DNA of 39,895 bases from SAR324 cluster bacterium (GTDB lineage: Bacteria > SAR324 > XYD2-FULL-50-16). Each line of letters opens with the position of its first letter. Within the stretch, counting starts at the first letter, position 1. The notes under the pieces were generated by a model. It did not search any database and was not told the DNA's origin. It saw nothing but the letters and a program-made list of their open reading frames with translations. A program made the translations under genes and the position numbers. Location: positions 1-39,895 of the forward strand of contig JANQLH010000468.1 in assembly GCA_028280735.1 (NCBI GenBank), in the 5' to 3' direction. Shown piece by piece: positions 9,428-19,206 of the stretch.

Positions 9428-12187
9428 ATGCAATCTGATTTGGTCACCCAAACCCTCTACCAAATCTCCAGTGCGGTAAACTCAGCTGGCGACCTGAACC
9501 ACCTCTATCAGAAAATTCATCAATCCCTCAGTAATATCATTGATGTAACAAACTTTTACATCGCCTTGTACGAACCTCACGAAGAGGTTATTCACTTTCC
9601 CTATTTTATCGACGAGCTATCAAAGATAACATCCGGATTCAAGTATTCTGCGGTGGAACGGCCGGGATCACTCACGTCATTGGTTATTCAAAAAGGTGAA
9701 CCTGTTTTTCTAAAAGAACAAAACATCAAGGATTATGTTGCAGAAACCGCATCAATACCCTCGGGACCAATCAGTAAAGCCTGGATTGGTGTTCCGTTAA
9801 AAATAAACCAGTCGGTCATTGGAATCATTGCAGTCCAAAGCTATACAAATCCGGACTGTTACGATGATAATGACCTGCAGTTACTATCCATGGTTTCAGA
9901 TCAGATAGCCATAGCCATCGATAGAAAAAAAAGTCTCAAACGATTCCAAAATCTGCTGGAAAACATTCACGACATTGTCTATACAACTAATTCGATTGGA
10001 AAAATCACTTACCTCAGCCCTGCTGTAACTGCTCTTACCGGCTATTTGCCGGATGAAGTCATAAACACGTTTCGCTGGAATCATGACGGTACCCGGGAAG
10101 CTACTTTTAACGCCCTGATACACCCAAGCCACCAGCAGAAAATCGAAACGCTTATCAATGATTCCGTTGAAAAGCATTCTTCGTTTGAGTGTGAATACAG
10201 GCTGCTCAAAAAAGATGGTACCTCGCTCTGGGTGTACGACAGGGGACAATTCTTCAAAGACGATATGGATAACGTATATCTTGAAGGAATCATCACAAAT
10301 ATCCAGGAACGAAAGCGGGCTGAAGAAATAAACCTTGTACTTTATGAAATTTCCAATGCAATAAATGTAACCCACGATTTGGATGAGCTTTATAAAACCA
10401 TCCATGAAGCGTTAAAAACGGTAATCAATGTGGAACGTTTTGCCATCCTTTTATTCGATAAACAGATGGATCGCATGACAGTCTCATTCTCAACCGAAGC
10501 TGTCGGTGTAGAGTTCCCAAAAATGGTTGAAAGCTCAAGTACCTCAGCGTCACTGGCAGCGGAAGTCATCAGACATGGCAAAGCGATAATTTTTGATAAA
10601 AAAGAAATGATTCAATTCGCCAGGAATCGCGGAGCAGCTGTGCCTGGAACACCGACGGAATCCTGGTTGGGTGTACCCTTAAGTGTAAAAGGGGAAATCA
10701 TCGGAGCCATGCTGACCGAAACCTTCGATGCAACAAAAGCTTATACGACAGAGGATATTGAATGCTTTACTTCGGTTTCTGAACAGATTGCCATCGCGAT
10801 TGAGAGAAAACTCAATGAGGAGCAGATCAAAATCCGTGAGAGAGTCATAACCTCATTGTATAAGATCTCAAACTCAATCCACACAACCAAAAGCCTGAAA
10901 CAGCTGTATCAATCGATTCATGAAGCCCTATCCGATATCATCGAGGTCCAGCATATTGCAATTTCATTGTACGACAGAGACAGGGATGTAATTGAGTTTC
11001 AATATACTTCTGACAATGTAGAGGAAACGATCCAAACACCTATTAAAAACGCCAGTGCCAGCGGCTCGCTGACATATAATATAATACATGAAGAAAAATC
11101 AATTTTAATGACCAACCTGGATGAACAACTGATTCAAAAGGATCAAATCAGCCTGGCCTCGGACGTAGCATATCCAAAATGTTGGCTGGGAGTTCCCTTG
11201 AAAGGTAAAGACAAGATCCTTGGTGGAATTATTGTCCAAAGTTATTCTGATCCTTATTGCTACAATGAAAAGGACGTAGCCCTGCTGGAATCAGTATCCG
11301 AACAGATCGCCTTTGCAATTGAATATAAAGAATCCGAATCCAACCTGGTATCAGCACAAGCGGAATTACTGGAAAAAGCACACAAGGCTGGTATGGCGGA
11401 TATAGCTTCCGACACGCTTCACAATCTTGGCAACCTTTTAAATAGTGCAAAAATCTCCAATGAATCAATCCAGAATGCCCTGCAATATTCTGATATTGCG
11501 AGTTTTTCGAAAGCAATTCTACTGTTGAAAAAGAATATCGATCGATTACCCGAATTTATCTCCTCAGATCCAAACGGAATCAAATTAATGATTTACCTGG
11601 TTGGAATCGAACAATCTTTAAAATCCGAATTCAAACATATAGACGATCACACCCGACGACTCACGGAAAAGATCGAATTGATGATCAATGTTATCCGCAC
11701 CCAACAAAATTACGTATATGAAGAGTTCATGGAGGAGAACTGTCTGATTGAGGAAGTGGTCGACAAACTTTTAGGAATGCATGAGGAGACGTTTAAAAGC
11801 ATGGGAGTCAGTGTTGTCAAAGACTATGAACAAGTCCCAAAAATCGTGGTCCAGAAGTCGAAACTTGAGTTTATCATAATGAACATCCTCAACAACGCCA
11901 AAGACAGCATGGAACGTAACACCAGTATGAATAAAGCCCTCCGGGTTTCTTTGGATCAGGATGCTGATTATATTTATTTACGCTTTAAAGACGATGGGGA
12001 AGGTATTGCCCGGGAAAACCTGCAGAAGATCTTCTCACACGGATTCACAACCAAACCACATGGCCACGGTTTCGGCCTGCACAACGCAGCCAACTTTCTC
12101 TCCGATATGAGAGGCAAAATATGGGCCGAATCGGAAGGTCAAGGCAGGGGAGCCACCTTCATTGTAGGTCTCCGGAAAAAAACCTGA
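9428..12187 (+). CDS. Cytoplasmic histidine kinase with GAF-PAS-GAF-GAF sensor array
   Basis: This 919-residue protein has no membrane segment or signal peptide. Domain order: GAF (about 5-165), PAS with its C-terminal motif (about 170-300), GAF (about 302-460), GAF (about 472-632), short coiled coil, phospho-accepting region with His665 in DTLHNLGNLLNS, and HATPase (N box in NILNNAKDSM, G boxes KDDGEGIA and HGHGFGLH). The three GAF domains are clearly related copies, each opening with LYxIS-N and containing W-x-G-V-P-L, so they arose by internal duplication. The H box with LHNxGNxLN is the type seen in kinases that lack a classic HisKA. No response regulator is adjacent, so it is an orphan kinase. 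The ligand is unknown; GAF and PAS domains often bind small molecules or redox cofactors. Confidence 0.92.
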   Translation: MQSDLVTQTLYQISSAVNSAGDLNHLYQKIHQSLSNIIDVTNFYIALYEPHEEVIHFPYFIDELSKITSGFKYSAVERPGSLTSLVIQKGEPVFLKEQNIKDYVAETASIPSGPISKAWIGVPLKINQSVIGIIAVQSYTNPDCYDDNDLQLLSMVSDQIAIAIDRKKSLKRFQNLLENIHDIVYTTNSIGKITYLSPAVTALTGYLPDEVINTFRWNHDGTREATFNALIHPSHQQKIETLINDSVEKHSSFECEYRLLKKDGTSLWVYDRGQFFKDDMDNVYLEGIITNIQERKRAEEINLVLYEISNAINVTHDLDELYKTIHEALKTVINVERFAILLFDKQMDRMTVSFSTEAVGVEFPKMVESSSTSASLAAEVIRHGKAIIFDKKEMIQFARNRGAAVPGTPTESWLGVPLSVKGEIIGAMLTETFDATKAYTTEDIECFTSVSEQIAIAIERKLNEEQIKIRERVITSLYKISNSIHTTKSLKQLYQSIHEALSDIIEVQHIAISLYDRDRDVIEFQYTSDNVEETIQTPIKNASASGSLTYNIIHEEKSILMTNLDEQLIQKDQISLASDVAYPKCWLGVPLKGKDKILGGIIVQSYSDPYCYNEKDVALLESVSEQIAFAIEYKESESNLVSAQAELLEKAHKAGMADIASDTLHNLGNLLNSAKISNESIQNALQYSDIASFSKAILLLKKNIDRLPEFISSDPNGIKLMIYLVGIEQSLKSEFKHIDDHTRRLTEKIELMINVIRTQQNYVYEEFMEENCLIEEVVDKLLGMHEETFKSMGVSVVKDYEQVPKIVVQKSKLEFIIMNILNNAKDSMERNTSMNKALRVSLDQDADYIYLRFKDDGEGIARENLQKIFSHGFTTKPHGHGFGLHNAANFLSDMRGKIWAESEGQGRGATFIVGLRKKT

Positions 12188-12292
12188 TTCAATGGTTTCA
12201 CAATCTTGCCCGAAGAATCCATGGAAAGTGGCAGGTAATACCTCTGTCACAAATTGTCATTCAACCCGGGACACATGCGCACCCCACAATTA

Positions 12293-13276
12293 TCAAGGAA
12301 TGAGCTTGTTTTCTTTAAGAAAGCTCAGGGTTGTTTCCTCAACAAAGGTTGTAGTGGTGTGTCCAACGATGTCACCGGCCAGAACATGTTTGCTTGGATT
12401 GTTTTCGTTTTGAACCGGCACCAGTTTTTTTACCCCGGAACCGATCAACGCATACTTTTCCTTGATTTTTGGTACACTGACAACGGTATCCAGTTGCGAA
12501 TAAAATATTAAAACAGGCTTTTGCAGCTTGGAAAGATCAAAAGAGTCAACATGGTCTACAAGGGCCATTAAATGAGCACTACTTGATAGTGCCGGGGAAG
12601 TCATCCAGTAGATTCCTTGGTCTTCATTCAGGGGCTCCCACGGATGAAAAGCGTTTCCCGTTGCAACCTCCAACAATTTAATTCCCCATGGCCACAGCAA
12701 CAGTCTAGCGGAGCTTTCTGCCGGATGGTAGTTCGGTGATATAAAGATCAATGCTTGTAATTCGGACACCTGCTGAGTCATCACCAACCAGGTAGCCAAC
12801 GTCGCTCCTGTCGAAGTTCCGATAATTATTACTTTCTCGCCGATGGCTTTTCCGATTTCCCAAGCCTCTATTGTATCCTGTAGCCAACTATTCGCTGTGG
12901 CTTTGGCAAACTCCTCCTTGGTTTCGCCATGACCCGCTAATCGCGTGTAAAACACATTCGCAGTCAGCGAATTTGCTATGTTTTCAGTCAAAGGATGTGT
13001 TTCCATCAGAGTGGCCGAGTATCCATGGAGATAAACAATTGACAATTTCGTCTTCTTTTTTACCGTCGGATTAAACCAGACGATCTTTTTTGCGACATCA
13101 GGAGCGGTTAAAAGAAAGTCTTGCTCCTTGTCTGATAAATAGGCGTCTAAATCGTCCGGCAGGCTGACGGGTTTAATTGCGGTATCGATGGTGACTTTAG
13201 GTCCCGTCAAAACAAGCACCATTAGCACCGCAGCAAGTGCAAACAAACCGGTTAAAAGAAGTTTTGGCAAAATCAA
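12293..13276 (-). CDS. Membrane-anchored alpha/beta-fold hydrolase
   Basis: This is a serine hydrolase of about 327 residues. A hydrophobic N-terminal segment (about 4-24) is a signal anchor or signal peptide, so the enzyme probably faces the periplasm. The fold signature is complete: oxyanion motif VYLHGYSAT (about 81-89), nucleophile elbow GTSTG with Ser155, Asp263 in SQLDTVVS and His297 in SKHVL. The substrate is not evident; lysophospholipase or esterase roles are common in such proteins. The start is TTG in both likely positions, 13276 or 13270; the latter is better spaced from a GGGGG tract. It converges with the GAF/PAS kinase gene, with no strong terminator between them. Confidence 0.85.
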   Translation of the reverse strand: MILPKLLLTGLFALAAVLMVLVLTGPKVTIDTAIKPVSLPDDLDAYLSDKEQDFLLTAPDVAKKIVWFNPTVKKKTKLSIVYLHGYSATLMETHPLTENIANSLTANVFYTRLAGHGETKEEFAKATANSWLQDTIEAWEIGKAIGEKVIIIGTSTGATLATWLVMTQQVSELQALIFISPNYHPAESSARLLLWPWGIKLLEVATGNAFHPWEPLNEDQGIYWMTSPALSSSAHLMALVDHVDSFDLSKLQKPVLIFYSQLDTVVSVPKIKEKYALIGSGVKKLVPVQNENNPSKHVLAGDIVGHTTTTFVEETTLSFLKENKLIP

Positions 13277-13410
13277 CCCCCTGTCAACAAATTAAGCTGG
13301 TCTGACAAGTTTAAATCCGTCTTCAACAACAGGACAAAGGTAAATAAGGAAAGTTTCAAGCGGTTATAGCGTATGGTAAGAGTAAATGCAATGAAGATAC
13401 TTTAATCAAG

Positions 13411-13791
13411 TCAGCTTTTGTTTAACCATTCTTCGGCTTCTTTCAGAGATTCAAATACCGCCAATTCAGTGTCTGAGTCTAGATAATACTCTTTAAAAAG
13501 AGATACGGTTCCGTAATTTAAGGCATTTTCGGAAACCAGTGCAACCCGCGGTTTACCAATTCTTCCTTTAGATATTCTTTCAATTTGAATTGAGAGTTCT
13601 TCGACCATTTCTCCGTCGATTTCTGACAGATTAGCATGGGTAAGATCATAAATCCCCTTCATTCCGGGAGTATACTCCTTATGATTGATAACGGCATCAA
13701 CAGCATCCTTTACTTCATCTATCGTTAGAATTTCAAAAAAACTGGTGGTAACAATATCTGTTTTGTGATTGAATTCGACCTTAGTTCTCAT
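13411..13791 (-). CDS. Small STAS/SpoIIAA-like domain protein
   Basis: This is a 126-residue soluble protein. The order of predicted elements is a strand near the N terminus (TKVEFNHKTDIVTTSFF), a helix (TIDEVKDAVDAVINH), a strand ending in GIYDLTHAN, a long helix (GEMVEELSIQIERISK), a strand (PRVALVSEN) and a final helix (ESLKEAEEWL). This suits the SpoIIAA-like/STAS alpha-beta fold. Proteins of this kind are usually annotated only as hypothetical and may bind partners or regulate. No Ser/Thr phosphorylation motif of true anti-anti-sigma factors is clear. It is monocistronic with no clear Shine-Dalgarno. Confidence 0.55.
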   Translation of the reverse strand: MRTKVEFNHKTDIVTTSFFEILTIDEVKDAVDAVINHKEYTPGMKGIYDLTHANLSEIDGEMVEELSIQIERISKGRIGKPRVALVSENALNYGTVSLFKEYYLDSDTELAVFESLKEAEEWLNKS

Positions 13792-14341
13792 TAGTTTGCC
13801 ACTATTTGTAATTATTGCTGATACAAAAAACTATATATAAAAAAAACCTTTTTCGCGTTTTTTCCTTCTTTTAAGCTATTGAAATTAAATATGTAAAATA
13901 GATAAATCTGTTGCAAAATCAATCCCAATCTGTTAAAAAGCTTGGTTTGTTCTTCTTATCAATTCAATGACGATCGGAACCTGAAAAAAACAAAACGCCT
14001 TGAATATCAATTCACTTCATTTTTTCCTGAATTGATCTCTGTTACCTTTAATTGTCTCATAGATACCACAAAAACAATAGCTCACATTCCAGCTAACCAT
14101 GTTCAGGAACGGCATGAATCTTCAAGGCCCTTACTTTAATATACTTGCAGAATAATTCTTATTCAGATTTATTTATTGTCAAGGAATCCTTACACAGGGC
14201 AAGTGTGCTTCTGACTTTTGCCGTTAAGGCCTGAAGGTAATCCGGTGTAATCCGCACCAAACTTTTAAAAAACCGTTGCTTCAATGTTGAGGGCTTCCGG
14301 CAGGTTATTGCCTGTAATTCTAATTCCTTTAGTTCAATGAA

Positions 14342-14423
14342 GACGGCAGGTTAATCTTTACGCTGAATGCTTGTATCCGACAGGAGGATAGACAGGGGTT
14401 ATGTGATTTTCCGTTCAGGTATC
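14342..14423 (+). repeat. Dispersed repeat, copy A (right half only)
   Basis: This segment aligns by eye with 29446-29526. Both begin GACGGCAGGTT and share a GCTGAATGC core, a CGGATAG or AGGATAG block and a right end whose reverse complement reads CTGAA-C/T-G. It is 82 bases against 81 in copy B. The left half seen in copy B was not found here. Confidence 0.55.
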
Positions 14424-14465
14424 AGCTAACGGAACCTTAGCACTTGGCTTGACATACCGACAACT

Positions 14466-14491
14466 CTTTCAGGCCCCGTAAAGCCTGAAAG
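14466..14491. repeat. 9-bp inverted repeat downstream of the flavoprotein gene
   Basis: CTTTCAGGC and GCCTGAAAG are perfect inverse copies around an 8-base loop, 35 bases after the stop of the minus-strand reductase gene. No T-tract follows on either strand, so a terminator role is uncertain. Confidence 0.45.
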
Positions 14492-14526
14492 GGTGTTAAT
14501 TGACTGAAAGATTAAAATACGCTTGT

Positions 14527-15165
14527 TTAAAAATAGATTTCGGTAAAGAGATGATCACGAGAGACACCTTTACTTTGCAATATCTCAAATGATTCATAAA
14601 TCATGTCTGAGCTTCCACATAAATAAAAATAGCTATTTAAATCAATTTCATTCTCTCGAATATAATCAGTCACTCTACCATTAAAATGTCCGTTAATACT
14701 ACCTGTCAGACATTCTACATGTCTGTTTGGGTCAAACGATTTTTTACCATAGAGCTGTGCAGTTTCACGTACGCCATGCAAAATCTTGTAGTCCAGCCCC
14801 GGATAGCTTGTTACGAAGCTATGAAAAGGCGCAATTCCGGTTCCGGTAGCAATCAAAACAAATTTGGCATCCCTTTTCTCTTGCGGAATCGTAAAGGTTC
14901 CCAGTGGACCCTCAACATCCAGCTCCTCTCCGATTTGAGATCGATGCAAAGCGCCGGATACATCTCCGCCATCCACATCCTTAATCAGCAATTCAAGGAA
15001 CCCTGCGTCTGCTGATGAATAGATGCTGTATTCGCGTTTTTCATCCAGACCCGGTTTGCTGACCAGAAGATACTGCCCCGGTTCAAAATCCAACCCGTTT
15101 CGCTCCATGCGCAGTTCAAAGACGGAATCACTATAATTTTTAATCCCAATGATTTTATGTTTCAT
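14527..15165 (-). CDS. Ferredoxin-NAD(P)H reductase-like flavoprotein
   Basis: This is a 212-residue FNR-superfamily oxidoreductase without an iron-sulfur domain. Residues 1-95 form the FAD barrel with the flavin motif REYSIYS (44-50). Residues 100-212 form the nucleotide domain with GTGIAPF (108-114), LCGSSDM and the C-terminal TEIYF, whose aromatic residues stack on the flavin. It would move electrons between NAD(P)H and a small carrier such as ferredoxin or flavodoxin in the cytoplasm. It is 39 bases downstream of lipA on the same strand and is likely co-transcribed, which suggests a role in supplying reductant for radical-SAM chemistry (inference). The start has only a weak GAG upstream. 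Confidence 0.85.
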   Translation of the reverse strand: MKHKIIGIKNYSDSVFELRMERNGLDFEPGQYLLVSKPGLDEKREYSIYSSADAGFLELLIKDVDGGDVSGALHRSQIGEELDVEGPLGTFTIPQEKRDAKFVLIATGTGIAPFHSFVTSYPGLDYKILHGVRETAQLYGKKSFDPNRHVECLTGSINGHFNGRVTDYIRENEIDLNSYFYLCGSSDMIYESFEILQSKGVSRDHLFTEIYF

Positions 15166-15204
15166 AGATTGAACTCAGTTAATAAAAAATAAAGAAAGGT
15201 TTTT

Positions 15205-16110
15205 TCAATTCGCAGTAATGGCTTCTTGATTTAAATAGCCTTGATACTGGTCATCAGCGTGGTAAGAAGATCGAACAAAAGGCCCTGACTCGCAATGAAC
15301 AAATCCCATTTCCAAAGCTATTTTCCTGAATTCTTTGAACTCTTCAGGATGCCAGTATTTTTTTACGGAAGCATGTCCCTTGGTGGGTTGAAGGTATTGG
15401 CCGATATTAATCATATCGACACCATGGTCTCTAAGATCCTCAATAGTCTCAATAATCTCATCCTTTTTTTCTCCCAGGCCTATCATGATGCTTGATTTTG
15501 TGACCGAATCACGACGAATCTCCTTAGCCATTTGTAAAACCTCAAGGGATCGGTCGTAATTTGAATTGGATCGGATGAGAGGAGTCAAGCGGCGAACCGT
15601 TTCCACATTGTGGCTGAATATTTCAGGCTTGGTGTCTACAACTTTTTTGATGGCATCCCTTTTTCCTTGAAAGTCGGATGTCAGGACTTCAATGGAGCAT
15701 CCCGGAACCAGATTTTGAACAGCCAGGACTGTTTCTGCCACAATGCCGGCTCCTCCATCCGGCAGATCATCACGGTTCACCATGGTAATATGAACATGTT
15801 TTAAATCCATTTTTTTGACTGCTTCAGCCACCCTGATTGGTTCCTGAAGGTCAACAGCAGTTGGCATTCCGGTTTTAACCGCACAAAAACGACATCGCCT
15901 TGTGCAGATATCACCGAGAATCATAAAACTGGCAGTGCGATGGGTTCCCCAGCATTCAGATTGATTAGGGCAACGAGCTTCTTCACAAACCGTATGCAAC
16001 TCTTCAGATTTCACCAATCCTTTCAGAAAGCTGAAGTTCTTGCCCGATGGCGGCCGAATTCTTAACCAGTCAGGTTTGCGAAGCTTCGTGGTATCATCAT
16101 CCCGATTCAT
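15205..16110 (-). CDS. lipA: Lipoyl synthase (LipA)
   Basis: This radical-SAM enzyme inserts two sulfurs into protein-bound octanoyl groups to make the lipoyl cofactor of pyruvate and 2-oxoglutarate dehydrogenases and the glycine cleavage system. The 301-residue length is typical. The auxiliary cluster ligands are Cys42, Cys47 and Cys53 (VCEEARCPNQSEC). The radical-SAM cluster ligands are Cys69, Cys73 and Cys76 (CTRRCRFC). The C-terminal RSSYHA (about 280-285) provides the serine that ligates the auxiliary cluster. AAGGAG stands 6 bases before the ATG. lipB is not adjacent. The next gene downstream is the FNR-like flavoprotein. Confidence 0.97.
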   Translation of the reverse strand: MNRDDDTTKLRKPDWLRIRPPSGKNFSFLKGLVKSEELHTVCEEARCPNQSECWGTHRTASFMILGDICTRRCRFCAVKTGMPTAVDLQEPIRVAEAVKKMDLKHVHITMVNRDDLPDGGAGIVAETVLAVQNLVPGCSIEVLTSDFQGKRDAIKKVVDTKPEIFSHNVETVRRLTPLIRSNSNYDRSLEVLQMAKEIRRDSVTKSSIMIGLGEKKDEIIETIEDLRDHGVDMINIGQYLQPTKGHASVKKYWHPEEFKEFRKIALEMGFVHCESGPFVRSSYHADDQYQGYLNQEAITAN

Positions 16111-16146
16111 TATGTACTCCTTTAAACTGCCTACCCTCCTTTCCTG

Positions 16147-18630
16147 TTAAAGGTTAATTTTATCAATCCCCTGGTCCGTGTGTAAAGCAGAGGATTCCAA
16201 AAGCCGATTTCCGGAGTCTGAAATTGACTGGATTAGACGTGAATCACTATCGATTGAATTGGTTTGATTGTGAATTTTATGGGTGGAACGATCATCAAGA
16301 TTAAATTTGGCAACCATCGATTTTAACAGCTTGGCTTGATTATCCAATACCGCGCTGGAAGAAGCTGATTCTTCGGCTGCTGCCGCATTGTCTTGAACAA
16401 GACCGTTTAATTCAGTCAGGCCGTCATTAATCTGTTGTGTGCCAAGAGCCTGTTCACGACTGGCAACTTCAATGGTTTCTATCAGTTCATTGATCGAAGA
16501 CGATCCTTCAATAATATCAGTAACAGAATCTGCTGTTTCATTGGCTCTCGATACACCTTTTTCAATTGTCGAGATGGAGTTCAAAACCATACTGTTGGTT
16601 TCTTTGGAGGCCTGGGCACTGCGTTGAGCCAAGCTTCTCACTTCTTCCGCTACTACCGCAAACCCTTTGCCCTTTTCTCCGGCTCGGGCAGCTTCAACAG
16701 CAGCATTAATAGACAAGACGCTGGTTTGAAAAGCGATTTCATCTATGGTTTTCACAATAGCGGATATTTGTTCTGCGGTCCTGTTAATATCCTTCATAGC
16801 ACTTAGCATTCCCGCCATTTGTGTTTTTATCTTTTCCGCCTTGGTTTTGGAGTTGACTGAAACATCCTTGACGGAACTGGCATTGTTCAGGTTACTGTCC
16901 GATTGCCGCTTTAACTGCTCCATGGAGGAACTAATCTCTTCCAACGATGCTGCTTGTTGACTGGCGCCCACAGCCAGATTCTGACTGGTTGTAGATATCT
17001 GGTTTGAGCCTGATGCAAGCTCTTCCGCCGCAGAATTCACATCAAAAAGCAATTCGTTTAAACTTTCGACCATTCTGACCAAAGCACAACCCAAGCGATC
17101 TCGATCAGACACGGTTCCAATCTGCAGTGCAAGGTTTCCCCGGGCAATTTCCTCAACCTGAAACGCTTTGGTTTTTAACGAATTAATCATCGTTTGTAAG
17201 GTATGCCCAAGCATGTCTTTTTCCGATGCCAAAACCACATCGGAGGACAAATCACCCTCAGCAATCCGCGCTGTTATATCCGCTTTTTCTTTTAAGGAAT
17301 CGATCATCTTTTGCATCGCTTTCAATAATTTGCCGATTTCATCCTGATGTTGATTAATAATCCGGACCGAAAGATCTCCCTTTGAGATCTGTTCGGCAAT
17401 TTCACTCCCGCTTTCTATCGGACGGGATATTGTACGAGCAACCAGTAATAACGCCAACAAAGCCAAAAATGAAATGACAGCCACAATGGCAATAATTCTA
17501 AAAATAAGCCCAAATATCTGACTGTTCACAGCGGCACGCCGTTCTGAAATCTGTCTTTCAATTTCATCCAAAAACAATTCAGTCCCGATGATCCAGTTAA
17601 ATGGTTCAAATACCCGAAAATAGGCCAGTTTTGTATGCTCTCTTTCTTCTCCATTTTCCGTAATTTTCGGCCAGGTGTATTCCAAATAACCGCTTTGATC
17701 TGTTTTGACCCGATCCACCATCGTTAAATAAACATTGAATCTCTCTTCACCAATCCTGTTGAACTTGGGATCATCCAGCACCTTGCCTTCCAACTCCTTG
17801 TTCAGAGGATGCATTACCATGCTGGGAATTGGAGATTGAGTATCATTAATCCAGAAAAAGCCATTTCCCTGGTCATAGCGCATATTGCCTATATCGGTCT
17901 TGGTCTTGACAATGGCATCTTTCAAAGCGTCATCAACGTAGATTCCGGTACCTATGATCCAGTTCCATTCCGGGACTCTGCGGACATAGGAGAGTTTTGG
18001 CTGATTCACCTTGGTACCGCCCTTTCCGGGTTTGGGCCAGACATAATCCACATAACCCTCTTCACTTGATTCTGTGACATCAACAAAGGCAGCGGTCAGG
18101 TTTCTGTTTGTTCCAAGGGCAACATTATACTTGGGATGATCCATTAATGTTCCCTCCAGAGCAGGGGCAATAGGATGCATGATGATCATAGGCAGGGGTT
18201 TTCCTATGTCATTAATCCATAAATAGCCACTGCCATTGTCGTAACGCATCTTTCTAATCTGTTCTGCAACCTGTTTTTTTGCACGCTCTGTACTGATTTT
18301 TCCGGCTTTTACACGCTGTTGGGCATCCCTTACAAATGAAACCGCAACAGACACAACATTTTTCATTCTTTTTCCGTAACGTGCCGTTAAATACTCTTTA
18401 TTAGTCGCTGCCGTATAATTGGAAGCGATTGTTTCATAAGCAATATCCACATAGTCTTTGAGATTTTCCCGAACTTCCTGCTTGGCCTGAATCCGATAAT
18501 CATTTAGTTCCCTGCCTGCATTGTTTTTCATGGTGATGACCACAAACAAAGTAATTAACGTTACACAGGAAAGCATGATGGTGAACGAGCTAAAGATGAT
18601 TTTCCAGCGAATTTTGGTTCTAATGAACAT
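16147..18630 (-). CDS. Methyl-accepting chemotaxis protein with double Cache_2 sensor
   Basis: This is an 827-residue chemoreceptor. A first membrane helix (about 11-33) is followed by a periplasmic region with two related Cache_2 modules. Each module has a GxxWIND motif (about 135-141 and 257-263), an MHP motif and an NWIIGTG/E motif (about 223-229 and 345-351). A second membrane helix lies at about 373-398. Three successive HAMP-like segments follow (about 399-450, 453-487, 490-523), then the signalling domain with the conserved hairpin tip (EIAFQTSVLSINAAVEAARA). Cache_2 receptors usually bind small organic acids or amines. No C-terminal CheR-docking pentapeptide is seen. GGAG lies 7 bases before the ATG. 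No che genes are nearby. Confidence 0.93.
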   Translation of the reverse strand: MFIRTKIRWKIIFSSFTIMLSCVTLITLFVVITMKNNAGRELNDYRIQAKQEVRENLKDYVDIAYETIASNYTAATNKEYLTARYGKRMKNVVSVAVSFVRDAQQRVKAGKISTERAKKQVAEQIRKMRYDNGSGYLWINDIGKPLPMIIMHPIAPALEGTLMDHPKYNVALGTNRNLTAAFVDVTESSEEGYVDYVWPKPGKGGTKVNQPKLSYVRRVPEWNWIIGTGIYVDDALKDAIVKTKTDIGNMRYDQGNGFFWINDTQSPIPSMVMHPLNKELEGKVLDDPKFNRIGEERFNVYLTMVDRVKTDQSGYLEYTWPKITENGEEREHTKLAYFRVFEPFNWIIGTELFLDEIERQISERRAAVNSQIFGLIFRIIAIVAVISFLALLALLLVARTISRPIESGSEIAEQISKGDLSVRIINQHQDEIGKLLKAMQKMIDSLKEKADITARIAEGDLSSDVVLASEKDMLGHTLQTMINSLKTKAFQVEEIARGNLALQIGTVSDRDRLGCALVRMVESLNELLFDVNSAAEELASGSNQISTTSQNLAVGASQQAASLEEISSSMEQLKRQSDSNLNNASSVKDVSVNSKTKAEKIKTQMAGMLSAMKDINRTAEQISAIVKTIDEIAFQTSVLSINAAVEAARAGEKGKGFAVVAEEVRSLAQRSAQASKETNSMVLNSISTIEKGVSRANETADSVTDIIEGSSSINELIETIEVASREQALGTQQINDGLTELNGLVQDNAAAAEESASSSAVLDNQAKLLKSMVAKFNLDDRSTHKIHNQTNSIDSDSRLIQSISDSGNRLLESSALHTDQGIDKINL

Positions 18631-19206
18631 GACACACTCCGTAAATTAACTTAGGCAAACCATGGTTTAGTCCAGCAACACGGAATTAGATTGCCTTCAT
18701 TCTACAGGAAATTCAGCTAATTTACAGATAAAAATAAATCGCCGGAACACGATAGAAGCTCGTGTATATCGTTGAGGATCGATAAATCGGGGTTGGGAAA
18801 ACTCTCAAAAGAATTGTCGCTTGAAACACTACAAGGTAATTTCTCATATTTTTCCCAAGCGATTTTAGAAAAACCGAAGGACAACACGGTCGACTCACCT
18901 GCTCAAGCCCTGTACCAAACAATTTATTTCTTACAGGAGCCCCATCCTCCGGTAAAACTAAAGCAACAAGAAAATCATCAAGGGATTAATCCTCCAGCCA
19001 ACAGTTTTTTCAAAGCCGCAACGACCTGCCTGACCTGATCCTCCAAAAATTTTCTACACTGCCGACCTAAAAAGTGTTACCTTTAGCCAGCTTCATTTTT
19101 ATTAATGATAACATCAAATTGGGGTTACAAAGCCTTTGATTCTCCATTTATTGGACCTTAACAACCCTACGATAAAACATTCATTTTTTTCTTGACTAAT
19201 TTCAAT
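18631..19206. other. Intergenic region between divergent chemoreceptor and Rrf2 genes
   Basis: No supported gene was found. An 88-codon plus-strand frame starting at 18772 lacks a ribosome binding site and homology I can recognise, so it is left out. The right end (TTGACT at 19192) leads into the Rrf2 operator. Confidence 0.45.

Larger units (their letters stand above)
13792..14526. other. Long intergenic region with a repeat fragment
   Basis: No supported gene lies in these 735 bases. A 65-codon plus-strand frame near 13942 looks random. The right part holds a fragment of the dispersed repeat (14342-14423) and a 9-bp inverted repeat (14466-14491). The left end, AT-rich with runs of A and T, should carry the promoter of the STAS-like gene. 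Confidence 0.55.

Noticed and set aside
13942-14139. 65-codon plus-strand frame in the spacer before the flavoprotein gene
   Set aside because: No ribosome site and no family resemblance; the composition fits non-coding AT-rich sequence.
18772-19038. 88-codon plus-strand frame between the chemoreceptor and the Rrf2 gene
   Set aside because: No ribosome site, no recognisable family, low-complexity Pro/Lys/Gln composition, and it lies in the spacer expected to hold two promoters.
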